DNA of 64,000 nucleotides from Crossaster papposus (Eukaryota > Echinodermata > Asteroidea > Velatida > Solasteridae), in the NCBI GenBank assembly GCA_037893245.1, contig JBAIAA010000513.1, positions 248,001 through 312,000 of the forward strand, written 5' to 3'. Positions 34,485-47,800 of this stretch are shown here, one piece after another (position 1 is the first letter of the stretch; the number at the start of each line of letters is the position of its first letter). Position numbers and translations under genes: made by a program. The notes under the pieces were generated by a model that was given only the letters and a program-made list of their open reading frames with translations, had not been told where the DNA came from and did not search any database.

Positions 34485-37400
34485 TGAGGCGCCCTTTATG
34501 ACTTTATTATTGAAACAAATATATAGAGGATCAAACAAATAATATAATAAGACCAAACAAATATATATAGGTCGAACAAAAATATTATAAGACCAAACAA
34601 AAATATATTGGTCGAAACTAAATATATATAAGACCAAACAAATATATATGGGTCGACAAAAATACTATAAGACCAAACAAAAATATATGGGTCGAAACTA
34701 AATAATATAAGACCAAACAAATATATATAGGTCGAACAAAATATTATAAGACCAAACAAAAATATATGGGTCGAAAAAAATATTATAAGACCAAACACAT
34801 TATATACAGAGCGAAGAGTTTCAATTTTATATAAAACGAAGCGCCACCAACGACGCCGGGTTGCAATATTTACAGAACGAAGCGAATTCCATATAAGGAA
34901 GAAAAAGTGATAATATATAATTCGAGTTTGCAAATATATAGCACGAGTTTGCAAATATTTAGGACGAGTTTGCAAATATATACGACGAAGCGACCTGGCA
35001 GAACCTAGCCCGCGATTCAACACGCGATTCAGCCCGCGATTCAGCCTTCGATTCAACCCGCGATTCAGCTGGCCGCAGCCGTTTATAGAAAATTAGAATC
35101 CATGCGACAAAAGGAGGTGCTGATTTGAAACTAGATTTACAGATTAGATCAACGAATTTTCGAAAAAGGTACGGAAATTAATCCCCAATTATAGATTAAC
35201 TTCAACAATAACTATACCAGCAAGACTATAAATAGTATTCTTAACATTTTTTTCCTCCAAAATTGCCATTATATTAGTCGATTCCAGAGAACCTCATTTT
35301 TAGGCGTTTCTCGCAACATATTACTTTCGAATCAATAAAATGCACATGTTTTGTAAAATTCATATTTTTACTTCATAATCGTAATTGTCACCTTTCTGGG
35401 CACACTTAATTTCAGCAATGGCGTATTCCAAAAAGCCGACCCGTTCTAAATAGCCTCCCAATGAAGCAACGTTTCCGACAATATCTTGAAATTTGATGAT
35501 TTTTACTTGACAATCTTAATTATCACCTTCGTTGGCACACTTAATTTTAGTAGCGGCTCGTTCCAATAAGGCGATATGCCCCAATGTAGTTTTATTAAAC
35601 AATGTACATGCATTGTGGGATTTTCTTCGGATCTGAATCAAATTTGAACGTTTTTGTTTGAACCTAATAAGATAATTGAAGTTAATTGGTTAATTTAATT
35701 ATCGGTGTATATTTAAGTTTTGGTAAAGTCTATCCCCAACACTAGTATCCCCAGGAAATATTTAACTAAACTTATGTGGTCTGCCTGTGTCGTAGCTCAT
35801 AAAATGTTGCTTACTCAACCTTTATATAGTGCAGTATAAGACATGAACAAGAGGACAGATATGTAATTAGTGAAAACATCTTTACTGATTTTGTTTGCAA
35901 TATCTTTGTTGTAAAAGTTTAAATGTTTTGGGGAGCATCATTAATATGGACGTGGACTTTTGTAGAAGGGCTGTATGCAGCCGATTAGTACTACCCTGCA
36001 ACGTCGTTAATAATACGGTACACTTTTTTTGAAGACGGCGTTTTACTAGAAACATCAAATACCGCATTTTTCAGATGTTATCGAAAACGTTGCTTCTTTA
36101 AGAGGCCGTTTGGAACGGATCGGCTTATTGGAATACGCCCTTGCTGAAATTAAGTGTGCCTAGGAAGGTGACAATTACGATTATGAAGTAAAAATATGAA
36201 TTTTACAAAACATGTGCGGTACACTTTTTTAAGACGGTATTTTATTGATTCGAAAGTAATATGTTGCGAGAAACGCTTAAAAATGAGGTTCTCTGGAATC
36301 GACTAATATAATGGCAATTTTTGGAGGAAAGAAAACGTTAAGAATACTATTTATAGTCTTGCTGGTAGTTATTGTTGAATTTAATCTATAATTGGGAATT
36401 AATTTCCGTACCTTTTCGAAAATTCGTTGATCTAATCTGTAAATCTAGTTTCAAATCAGCACCTCCTTTTGTCGCGTGGATTCTAATTTTCTATAAACAG
36501 CTGCGGCCAGCTGAATCGCGGGCTCAATTGCGGGTTGAATCGAAGGCTGAATCGCGGGCTGAATCGCGTGTTGAATCGCGGGCTAGGTTCAGCCGGCCAG
36601 GTTGCTTCGTCCTATATATTTGCAAACTCGTCCTATATATTTGCAAACTCGAATTATATATTATCACTTTTTCTTCCTTATAAGGAATTCGCTTCGTTCT
36701 ATAAATATTGCAACCCGCCGTCGTTGGTGGCGCTTCGTTTTACAAATGTATATATAATTGAAACTCTTCGCTCTGTATATATTATGTGTTCGGTCTTATA
36801 TTTTGTTCGACCCATATATTTTTGACTATGCGCGCTTAGAGCGACCATTCGCAGTAATTTTACAGTATTGCGACGACCACCGTCGTTAGGACGACCGTTT
36901 GCCGGTCGTCCGAGCGCCCAAGTACTCGATAAAATTTCATTTTTTTAAATGTTATTGAATATGTCGATAGATGTGGCTACATTACCCAATAGATTTTTAA
37001 TTTTGTGGCAAAAGCTCTAGGTAAAAACGGGTTAGGTTACAAATAAAAACCTAAAATGTTGCGCGCGTCTCTATGGACCGGTCGCGCTAATGATGGTTTA
37101 TCAATAATATATATATTTGTTTGATCTTATATATATATTTGTTCGTCCTATAATATATATTTTTGTTTGGTCTTATAATATTTTGTTTCGACCCATATAT
37201 ATATTTGTTTGGTCTTATAATATTTTGTTTCGACCCATATATATATTTGTTTGGTCTTATATATATTTAGTTTCGACCCATATATTTTTGTTTGGTCTTA
37301 TAATATTTTTTTTTACCTATATATATTTCTTTGGTCTTATATATAATTGTTTCGTCCTCTATATATTTGTTTCAATAATAAAGTCATAAAGGGCGCCTCA
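34485..37400. mobile_element. 2.9-kb TA-flanked foldback element
   Basis: TGAGGCGCCCTTTATGAC begins it and GTCATAAAGGGCGCCTCA ends it, with TA at 34483-34484 and 37401-37402. The arms pair from 34485 to about 35450 and from about 36110 to 37400. Each arm has an outer array of AAGACCAAACAAATATATAT/GGGTCGAAAC units and an inner array of TTCAGCCCGCGA units. The loop (about 35450-36110) has no ORF. The long open frame 34496-35056 (minus) merely reads through the arm repeats. Confidence 0.85.
36829..37105. mobile_element. Insertion in the right arm of the foldback element
   Basis: Absent from the left arm, so inserted later. It has weak inverted ends (GCGCGCTTAGAGCGACC and GGTCGCGCTAA) and contains AGGTAAAAACGGGTTAGG, shared with the MITE at 62349-62620. 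A non-autonomous TIR element is likely. Confidence 0.5.
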
Positions 37401-37490
37401 TAAATTTCTGACTTTTTTTTTAATAGGGGACCATATTGTTCACTATTGTTCGACGTCCCCTATCTCAATCAAACACAAACTCGCATACTA

Positions 37491-38732
37491 GTCCAGTCAA
37501 AATACCAAATTTTGTATTGTTGACCTCAAACAAATTGTAACAAATCTTTTTTCACCACAGTGAACTTCTATAAGGTCTCTAGAATTTCATACTAAAAATC
37601 TTTAAAAATCCAAGCGGTGGAAATATGTCTAATTTGCATAAATCGTTAATCCCTGCCGTGTAATATGTTTATTTCCATATTTGGGTATATACATATATTT
37701 GTTTTCTTCGAAAAGTTGATTTTGGTGATTCTACTTACACATCCTTACTTCAATAACATTTTCTAAAGCATGTAAGTGACTGAATAATTTTGAAAATAGA
37801 GTAATGCTTCAAAATGACTATAATTTTTGCCTATAATTTGCACGCATTTACCTTGTCTCCAGATATCATCAAGTAGTCAGTATGGACAAGCTTTAAATTC
37901 ACCAAGTTGCTTACTGGCACAGTTATCCTATTAAAACCTTATGAAAAATCATTATGAACAATGATAACATTGTGATATTTAGCCCAGCAAACAACAACTG
38001 GGAAAAATCGTGTGTCCATAAATTGGGCTAACAAGTAGGTGAAGGGTTACCTAAGGTGAGAGACTTGAACAAGTTCAAAGAAACCCCCCCAATTAAAGAT
38101 GTTTGTTGCTTACAATAATCATATCTATGTTAGAATGTATTTTGAGAATTTTCTTGAACTTGTTCAAGTCTCCCATGTTAGGTAACCCTTTAACTTCTTT
38201 TTCGCCTATAGTTTATAAACAAACCATTTCCCCCCAGTTTTGGTTTGCTGGGCTAAATATCACAATGTTATCATTGTTCATATGATTTTCCATTAGGTTT
38301 TATTATGATAACTGTGCCAGTAAGCAACTTGGTGAATTTGAAGCTCACCAATACTGACTACTGGATGATATCTGGAGACAGTGTAATGTACGCACATTTA
38401 TAGGGTCACGAAATTGTCATTTTTGATAATTACCATGTTCTCATAATTATTCAGTCACTTGTACGCTTTAGAAAATGTTATCGAAGTAGAGATATGTAAG
38501 TAGAATCACCTAAATAAACTTTTCAATTTTTTAAATATATATTACATACCCAAATATGAGAATAAATATATTACGCGGCAGGGATTAACGATTTATGCAA
38601 ATTAGTCATATCTCCACCACTTGAATTTTTAAAGACTTTTAATATGTTATTGTGGGGACCTTTTAGAAATGCATTGTGGTGAAATTTGTTTTGTTACAAT
38701 TTGTTTGAGGTCAAAACTTATTTTGACTGGAC
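37491..38732. mobile_element. 1.24-kb TA-flanked foldback element
   Basis: GTCCAGTCAAAATA at the left and TATTTTGACTGGAC at the right, with TA at 37489-37490 and 38733-38734. The two halves pair over nearly their whole length around a centre near 38110. It lies about 150 bp beyond the P450 stop codon and may be in its 3' UTR. Confidence 0.85.
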
Positions 38733-38880
38733 TATACATTAGCTTAAACATGACGCAAACAGAGGGCGTGGCTGCTGCTTCCAGTTTGGTCCGTGTTTTG
38801 GATAAGTGACATTCCATGATGCTCACGTTATGTTTGTGTGTCAACAAAATATGGGCGGCAATTTCATGCAAGTGACTCAC

Positions 38881-41800
38881 TTAATTTCTTGCAACGGCAC
38901 AAACGGTGAATGCTTGTGGGGACCACGTAAGCCCGTCGATCCCTTCGAAGGACACCGGGGGTGCTTCTTCGGGCTTCTTCAAAGTAAAGTGATGCAGCAA
39001 GTAGGTAAAAAAGACGAAGAGCTCTTGCCTCGCTAGATGCTCCCCGATACAGATTCGACGTCCTGGGTTTGGATTCAGGACAAACAATATGTGAGGAAAT
39101 TCCAAAGCGAACATTTTGCTGTAGACATTATTTGTCCTGTCTGAGTTGCATACTGTGTACTGAGTATGTACTAAGTTCCTATTAACTGATGTATGGTCAA
39201 AACAATAGACCAATGCAATTATATCACACCAGCCTGTTCAGGCGTTCGAAGTTCATGTTCATTTTCCTAAATTTATTTAAGCCTCGACTAATTTGTTAAC
39301 GGTAATCGCCCATCACAAGGCCTCGGGGCCATTTAAAGGTGTGGGCTAGTACCGAAAATATATAAAAGAATAATACAAGAAAGAGACGATATATATTTAC
39401 AGTTCGGTTGAACAAGGTCAGGTTGTAAGCTGGTGGAAAGCAAGATACAACGTTCAGTAATGCGAGGACAAAACCCTAACATTTCACAGTATTGGCCTTT
39501 TGACCAGATTATGAAAAGAGAGAGAATGCAAAACGTGTGCTACGCGTAGAAAAGTGCAAACAGAAGGAACAGCAAATTAGAGACCTTCTCGACACATACC
39601 GTGATTAATAATAATAATAATATCTTTGATTTATATAGCGCTTTTCACACCCGAAGGGCATCTCAAAGCGCTTCCAACATTATTACCCTGTTCACTGGGT
39701 CATTTTCAATCCTTAAACCATCTCAGCTCCCTGGGAAGTATACAGCCTGTGCTGCAATATATGCGCTACTAGGCTAAATCAATCACAATAACCATCTCTG
39801 CCCTCACAGGTACCCATTTTACCCCTGGGTGGAGAGAAGCAATTGTAGTTAAGTGTCTTGCTCAGGGACACAAGTGTCACGACCGGGATTCGAACCCACA
39901 CTCTGCTGAACAGAAACACCAGAGCTTGAGTTCGGTGTTCTTATCCACTCGGCCACGGCACCCAACAGAGTGTCTAACAGAAATGTGGTTTGATTCATTG
40001 ATTTATTTATTTAATCAGGTTAAAATAAACTCAACAACAATGTGACAGATAAAATGTACATAGAACAAAAACAGTTCATTTAACCTGATATAATAATACA
40101 AGCATACGCTTATTTCCATTGGGGTCCTACATCGAGGTTCTAGAGATGATGCATCTTAAGTGCAAGGTTTAATCCTATCAAATTAACAGCTCGCTGTTCG
40201 ATTCTGTCAAGAAGAGACTGGTAGCAGGCTGGAGCACCAGCCAAGATATGAGTATTCCATGACTTGCCGTATATTATACTTGTACAGGTGGAGTATGACA
40301 GTTGATAGATACTGACGTACACCATGCATACAAGCAGCCCAGATGATGGGACGCTCTTTCAGCTATTTCGCAGATATATTTGTCCCAGCTGAGGTTGAAT
40401 TAGTGGTTATATCCAAGCCGAGCAATCGGATATGTGTGTTTCTGCAATGGGGTGAGGTCTAGTATAATAGAATATGTGTGTTTCTGCAATGGAGTGGAGT
40501 CCAGGAATAAGTCAGGAATGGATGGTGATCATAAGCTGGATAAGGACAGCAGATAAGTCTTCCTTTGATCGAAGGATAGCAATTCAGTCATTACACCAGC
40601 CAATCATATTTGCAAGGTCCTGATTGAGAGTAGGACTAGCTTGAGCATGAATAGTTGACGAAGAATCTGGGTTAGTGGCATACAATGCTGTATCGTCAGC
40701 GTAGATGCTATAACTTTGATAGAGTGCAAAGAGGTAGGTCGTTGATGTAAAGTTAGAACAACGCAAGGCCTAATACGAAACCCAGGGATACATTTGCATT
40801 AACACTGTGAGTGGGGAAGGATTGACTCTCATCATGAACCACCGAGATATATAACGATCAATAAGAAAATCAGAAATTGTTGCGAGTAGTTGACCAGTAA
40901 TGAACCGTGTAAGTCTCGCCAGTTCACGTTCACTTTGTTTTCTGTGAATGTCTCGGTACCGAACACTTTAATCTTGTCACAGACTCCAGTGTTTAAATTC
41001 CCCAGCTGTAATTATCTGCTTGAAGTTGAGGCCAGCCAATTAATTCTATAATAGTCATAATTTCGCAGTATTTTCAATATGTTGAAAGTTAGAATCCTTA
41101 ATTTTTTAACAATACCCATTTATTGCCGTTGATCGGATTTGGCCCGGTCAGGATGCAAAAGTATTGCAAACAAATACTTTTGACACGTTGCACAGATCGT
41201 CATGGAGCCCGGATGTGGTGTATTCTCGTAAAATCTCGCAAAAATTGTTGCGAGTAGTTGACCAGTAAAGGACCGTGTAAGTCTCGCCAGTTCACGTTCA
41301 CTTTTTTTTCTCTGTGAATGTCTTGGTACCAAACACTTTCATCTTGTCAAATACGTTAAGAGGGCCTAATATTTCAATCTTAACAAGATCTTCTTCAGAG
41401 ACATAATGGCTGTGTACACGAAACAAACATGCACATCTTAGCTGACGGGAGAAACACAAAAGAAAAATGATGTATGGAGTTCTGTGGAACAACAAAAGGA
41501 GGATTAGGCTGAAGGGTTAATAGGAAAGGTCAGTGTGGGTAGGATCAAAGAAAGAACTAACAAAGAAGTGTCAATAGGAGAAATGTGGGGGGGGGGGGGA
41601 CAATAGACAAGAGAAAACCAGAGGAGTGAGAACAAATAAGAACAAACTGCTGGCAAGGATTAAATCTTAAACGATGACAAATAGAAGAAAACAATAGAAG
41701 TTAATCATTTCCTAGTTGGATGTTGAGCCCATGTGGTTGAATAGTCCGAAGACGATTCATCCAAACTTTCTCCCAGCTGAGACGGACTGAGTCTTTCCGA

Positions 41801-44800
41801 TGGCCAAGTGATTCTATGCCCTGTAGAATCATATCAGAAATGCAATGGTTAGGCTGATTAAAGTGGTGACCGACTGGGGTATCTAGTTTATTGGTGTTGA
41901 CAGTCGATCGATGACCGTAGAAACGCTTTTTAGGGCATTTTTGGTCTCTCCGACATACTGAACCCCACAGAACCTGCAAGAGATGAGATATACGACATTA
42001 GATGTACTACAAGTGATGTTACCAATAATTTTGGGTGGTACCAGAAGAGTGGCCAGAAAAGGAGTCAGACTCCTGGATGTGGATCTGGCAAACCACACAT
42101 CTGGAACTGCACTTGAAAGTTCCGTGCTGGATGGGAGGAGATGTATCCAAGCTGGGAACTTCGGCTCGAACAACGAGGTTTCTTATTTGATTTGTATATT
42201 TCAGGTCATTCCAGCCACCAGTAAGCAGTTTGCAGCAGTTTTAATCTTATTCACTTTAATCTTGTCACAGACTCCACTCACTCCAGTGTTTAAATTCCCA
42301 AGCTGCAATTATCTGCTTGAAGTTGAGGCCAGCCAATTAATTGTATAATAGTCATAAATTCGCAGTATTTTCAATATGATGAAAGTTGGAATTCTTTATT
42401 TGTTAACAATACCCACTTATTGCCGTTGATCGGATTTGGCCAGTCAGGATGCAAAAGTATTGAAAACAAATACTTTTGACACGTTTCACAGATCGTCATG
42501 GATGTGGTGTATTCTCGTAAAATCTCGCCAGATTTTGAGATTAACTTACACACTCTATACGATATGATTTCAATTTGTGGATGAAATCCCTGTGCCAAAC
42601 TTTATCAAAGACCTTTGAAATCCCAAGGGCCACAAGCCAGGCTTCACCACGGCGATCCAAGGCTATATTTACGTGATCGGTGATTAGAGCTAGGTTAATG
42701 AGCTCTACCAGCCCGGGTTTGTGATCAGAGTTGTCTTTCTTCTAGGTGGACTGGCAACCATGTCTAACGAGCTCCACCTATACCCTATACCTGGTTAATA
42801 TGGCGCCAGGAACTCGCCGACACCCTCTGCCGCTCAGTAGAAACAGGGTTGGCACGGGAAGCTGCAGACAGTGGGATTTGGTTAGGAGATGCTAATGGTG
42901 AGACGTAGTGCTTTAAAGTGTACACTTCACACTATGAGTTATTGAACAATAGAAATGCAGTTTTCTCCATTAACAAAAAGTGAATATTCACGCAAATTTC
43001 ACGGTGATTTAAGGGTGAAACTGCATTTCTATTATTCAAAATCTTATAGTGTCAGTGGGAATGAAGCTGCTCAATTCTTAATCTTCCCAGCACATCCTAA
43101 CCCATTTTAACCCCAAATCTAGTTGAACCCTAGAGATGTACTAGAGATCCAGAGCAGCGAGACATAATTAGTCTAACTAAATCTGGTTTGAGGCATGTTT
43201 CACTTACCTATCCCAAATGGTGTAAGCTCCTCACGAGATTGGAACTGTCCTTTTTTGTCAAGAAATCGCTCGGGACGAAAGCTCTTTGGCTCCTTCCACA
43301 CAGACGGATCGAAGTGGTTGTGCCACAAGTTGGAGAATATCACAGTATCCTTCGGTATGTCGTACCTATTTACAGAACAGTGCAACACCCCATTTAAAAA
43401 CCGCTTGAAATACTACAATTTACTAGTTTAGAAAATCGGGGGGAGGGGTGGGGGGGGGGGGGGGGGGGGGTCAATAAACAATAGGTAGTTGTATATACAT
43501 CTTGGCATTTTGCGTACGGTGAGTAGATGTAGTGTGAAATGTTGACTATCAAACGTACTCGTTCATTACATTTTGCATGCTTCACCTTTTACTGCCATCG
43601 ACGGTACAAAAAGCTATGTACCATACCACATCAAACTATTACATAATGTCAAACTTACTTACCCCATCAATGTTGTATCCTCAGAACATTTATGCGGTAC
43701 AGACATTGGTACGATGGTAGCTATGCGCTGAACCTCACAAAGCACCGCCTCGGTGTAGGGTAGCTCAGGTTTATCATCGATTCTCGGCATTCGATTACGA
43801 CTAGTGACGTCATCCAACTCCTTCTGGACTTTAGCTTGTACCTCAGGGTAGGCCATCAGGTAAAGCATGCCCCAACGCAGTGTGGTGGTGGTGGTCTCTG
43901 TTCCAGCACCGAACAGGCCGCCCACGATCTTTTGCAAGTTCTCGCTCTGCAGTGCAAGGGACTCCACGCCCTGTTTATCCTTCTTCTCCTTTTCATTCAG
44001 GAAGACATCGATGAAATCACGAGGGTCCTTTTCACGAGTGTGTTCCCCTATGAGCTTGTCGATGTGATTGTAGAAATGGTAGATCGCCTGTGCATACCGT
44101 CGCACGGAGGGCAGCATTCTTAGCTTGTAAAATATGGGAGATGTTTCAAACAAGCCGCTGCTTCCCTGCTGCTTGGTGGTATCCGATACAACCTTCAAGA
44201 GGCGTTGGAATACTGGATCCCCGTACTTAAATCTCTTACCGAACACCACCGAGCAGATGATGTTAGACACAGCGTTACCAACTTCGAGATCAGGATCGAA
44301 GGCCTTGCCGTTGTGTTTCCCGATTTCCTCTATGAGAATTTCTGCCTCGGTTGAGATGGTCTGCTCAAAGCTTGATTTTCCAACCCCGAGACCTCGAAGC
44401 ACGGTCATGGAAAAACGACGGATGTCTACCCACTTCTCACCAGAGGAATCCAGAAAACCTTTAGTGGGTGAAAAGCCCAATAAGTTCCAGTTCCCTATTT
44501 AAACTCATTTGATTCAACTCTGATTAAATTTATAGGCAGTTACACTATAAAACAAATCTAGTTAAATTTCCCCAGCGTCTGGTTGAAATTTCATCAGGTT
44601 CTTGGTAAAAATACCAGGATACACTGGTGAAATTTTCTACCACATAAAACTTCAGACACTTACACTTTAGGTTCAGTACAATGTACAAAATACTGTACGA
44701 TAAGCCTAACTACTACACTATTATAACGTATTCTACATCAATGACTACAACTTGTTACATACCAATAACGTGTCGCGGTTTAAATTTATATTACGCTTAT

Positions 44801-47800
44801 TCCCGCCATAATGAAGTCACGGTTTCACCATGAACAATTCGTGTTAAAATACAAAAAGAGATTTCATATACAATTTTGTTTTACCTATGTTTGAAAAAAA
44901 TCAAAATGTTATCATTGATTCGTTAGAATAATTACATATTTCGGTCAAGAAAGTGCATTTTTAGACAAAACGCCACAACTTAACATGACTTTTGTGAACA
45001 CAACTTTCGTGAGTTCTGATTGGTCAGTTGGAAGACGACACGTCACAGGATTTATCACAAGTAATTTACCTAAAACCAGGATGATAATACACATAGTTTG
45101 GTCATATAGTGTAGGCATATTCGTCATGAAAAAACAGATTCGTGTATTTTTTGGGTTAAAAGCAAAAACTCACTTGATTTTGTTAGATGATACTATGAAC
45201 ATGAACATTAGGGTGGCATTTTGTCTGAGCATTTTAACGGTCTGAAATCCAAGATGGCCGCCACCGTAGCAAAACGTCCTAAATTTGACACTAAAATTAA
45301 CTTAATGTGGCTTAATTAATTTTTTTCAGCATGAACTCCTTGAAACCACTCTCAACAAGACCCGAACAATTTTGTTTTACTATCACCGCAAAATCTTCCG
45401 GGAAAACTATCTCGCTGTATAATAGGATAATGCATAGAGGATTTTCCGGGAAAGGCTTGGATGTGGTGGAGCTTAATAAATTCATCGTTAGATCATGCCA
45501 TAATCACTGTGAATGAGTTTGGCTTGGAACTTGTATATAGAGGTGACTATAACAACAATAACTTTCACCTGACTACTGTGGCTGGAACTCCCCGGGCCAA
45601 CCCAAGGCTGTTAGGATAAGTCGGACACCTATTAAAGCGACGACAATCTTCCCAACCTAAGGCTCTTCCCTAGACGAGAGATCACTCAGAGCGACCTAAA
45701 AGGCTAAGGGTGCAGGTCCGTTTTGGAGGAAATATACCGCCGATTATGATGATTGCGATTACTCTCTGTTAATTACACTATAACCTGTAACAAAGACTCT
45801 TTGACAACTGGGTTGACGGTACAATGAACAATAAAGACGATTTATTCACAACAATCAAGAAATGCACATTAATTGGAAATTAAGTGGGCTGTTTAAATAC
45901 TAGGGTCCTCAGCAGCAATGCACAATAACTGCAGTGTTCAGAACGCAAGAGCCATCCTAAACATTACACAAGCCTAGTCAGCATCAAGTGCCTAGTCAGC
46001 ATCAAGTGCCTAGTCAGCATCAAGTGCCTAGTCAGCATCAAGTGCCTAACTAGTCAGCATCAAGTGCCCAAGTAAGCTGTGTACAACCAGTACAGCTTTG
46101 CACCTGCTACGCATTAACCATGCCAGCTTGCGTCAGCTATGTGCAGCTAGCTATCTCAGCTTTGTACCACCAACGCATTAACCATGCAGGCTTGCGTAAA
46201 CAATGTACAGCTATACCGCTTTGTACCGATTCGCATAAGCATCTCACAAAACGCAGCACCAGTTACCTACGTCTATCTGCCGTGCAGCTCTCGAACAACT
46301 AACAATGAATATTACGTGTCTACCACCCAGGTAAACACGCACACCATGTAAAACACATACATGTACTTAAGCATATGGGCTTTGTTACCCAATCGCGTGC
46401 ATTCACGCAGCGAGTCACTGAGCGGTAAGCTCCGCCCAGCGCGCGCAACTACAGGTCATGTCCGCCCGTGGTTACAGTTCATTCTTAAACTTTAAAATTA
46501 CAATAACATAAACTGGCACTAAGTCCTTGCACTTTCCGTCACACTACTAATCCTTTTATTTTATCTACTCTTTTTATTTTGCACAATTTGAGACAGAGGC
46601 CGCCTTTTTATTTCAACATGGCGGCCGAAAAATGGCGTTCAAAGGCTATAGATCACCTCAACAAAACAGGCCGCTATCCCAACATCATGAAGCTTGTTGA
46701 ATTTCTTGGAAGGGCTGCCAGGGAGGCCAACGATCCTGTGTATGGGTTTGAGGAAAGAAGCAGCAGGGAACCCAAGAAGGGATCAAACTTCAACGTCCAA
46801 GCCAAGACTACATCACATCCATCTACTCAAAGAACCCGGCCGAGCAAAGGAAATGGATACCAGCATGCTCAGAAACAGTCTTGTTCCCTGTGCTCTGGAG
46901 GGCATCAGTTAGTTGAGTGTAGCCAGTTTACTATGATGAGTCCACATGAAAGAACAGGTTATGTTTCAATTGCCTGACGGCTAGACGCCACTTTGCCAGA
47001 AGATGTGATCAGGGTGCATGTGGAGTTGGAGGTTGCAAAGTGAGACACTCAAAACTACTGCACGATATGTTCCAGTCTTCCAGTATCAACGTTCAAGCCC
47101 CGACAGTGCACAGGGAAACTGACAGCCAGAACATCACGGGAGCTACCGTCTTGCATGCAGAGTGGACCAGGTTACTAACATGGTGGCTTTGCCTATCGTT
47201 GCGGTAATCGTGAAGGGTGTCGGCAGAAGTGACAGCATCAAGACTCATGCGCTACTCGACCCTAGCAGTAACAACAGTTTCTGCTCCGTAGATCTGGTGA
47301 GAATGCTTGACATACAGGGTAGTCCACAAGCCCTGTCCCTCGACACGCTGAACAAGGGATCACAGGTGGAGACACTGGCGGTCGCTCTGAACATATCCGG
47401 TAACAACACGGGCAAAGTGTTCACCTGCCACAAGTTTCCTCGTATATCTAAGGAAGGTGTCACCATGTTAAATGGCCAAGATGTACCCGATATATTAGTC
47501 TCTCTTGAGGTACGACATTGCAAGGAGGGGGATCCCTATACTGTAAAAACATCACTCGGGTGGACTAATAATGGTTCGTTGGGTTACAAGGGAACGGTAG
47601 TGCTGTATCTAACTTTGTCCAAGGAAGCCTTGAGGCTCAGGTTTCGAAGTTTTGGAAGTTGGATATCGGCCTATCCTTGGCAAGTGACTTGCCTGCTATG
47701 TCAGTTGACGATATGAGGGCGGTAACAAATATAGAAAGGGTCAATAAGCATAATCAATGGCCATTACCAGCTATAGCCATTCCTTTTAAGCGCGACTCCC

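Noticed and set aside
34496-35056. 186-codon open frame (minus), hydrophobic and repetitive
   Set aside because: It reads through the AT-rich and GC-rich arrays of the foldback arm, and its counterpart in the other arm (36372-37389) is the same repeat. No protein family features.
45263-46578. 5' LTR of the BEL/Pao element
   Set aside because: No matching copy was found downstream of 50640, and no TG...CA borders or primer-binding site could be assigned.
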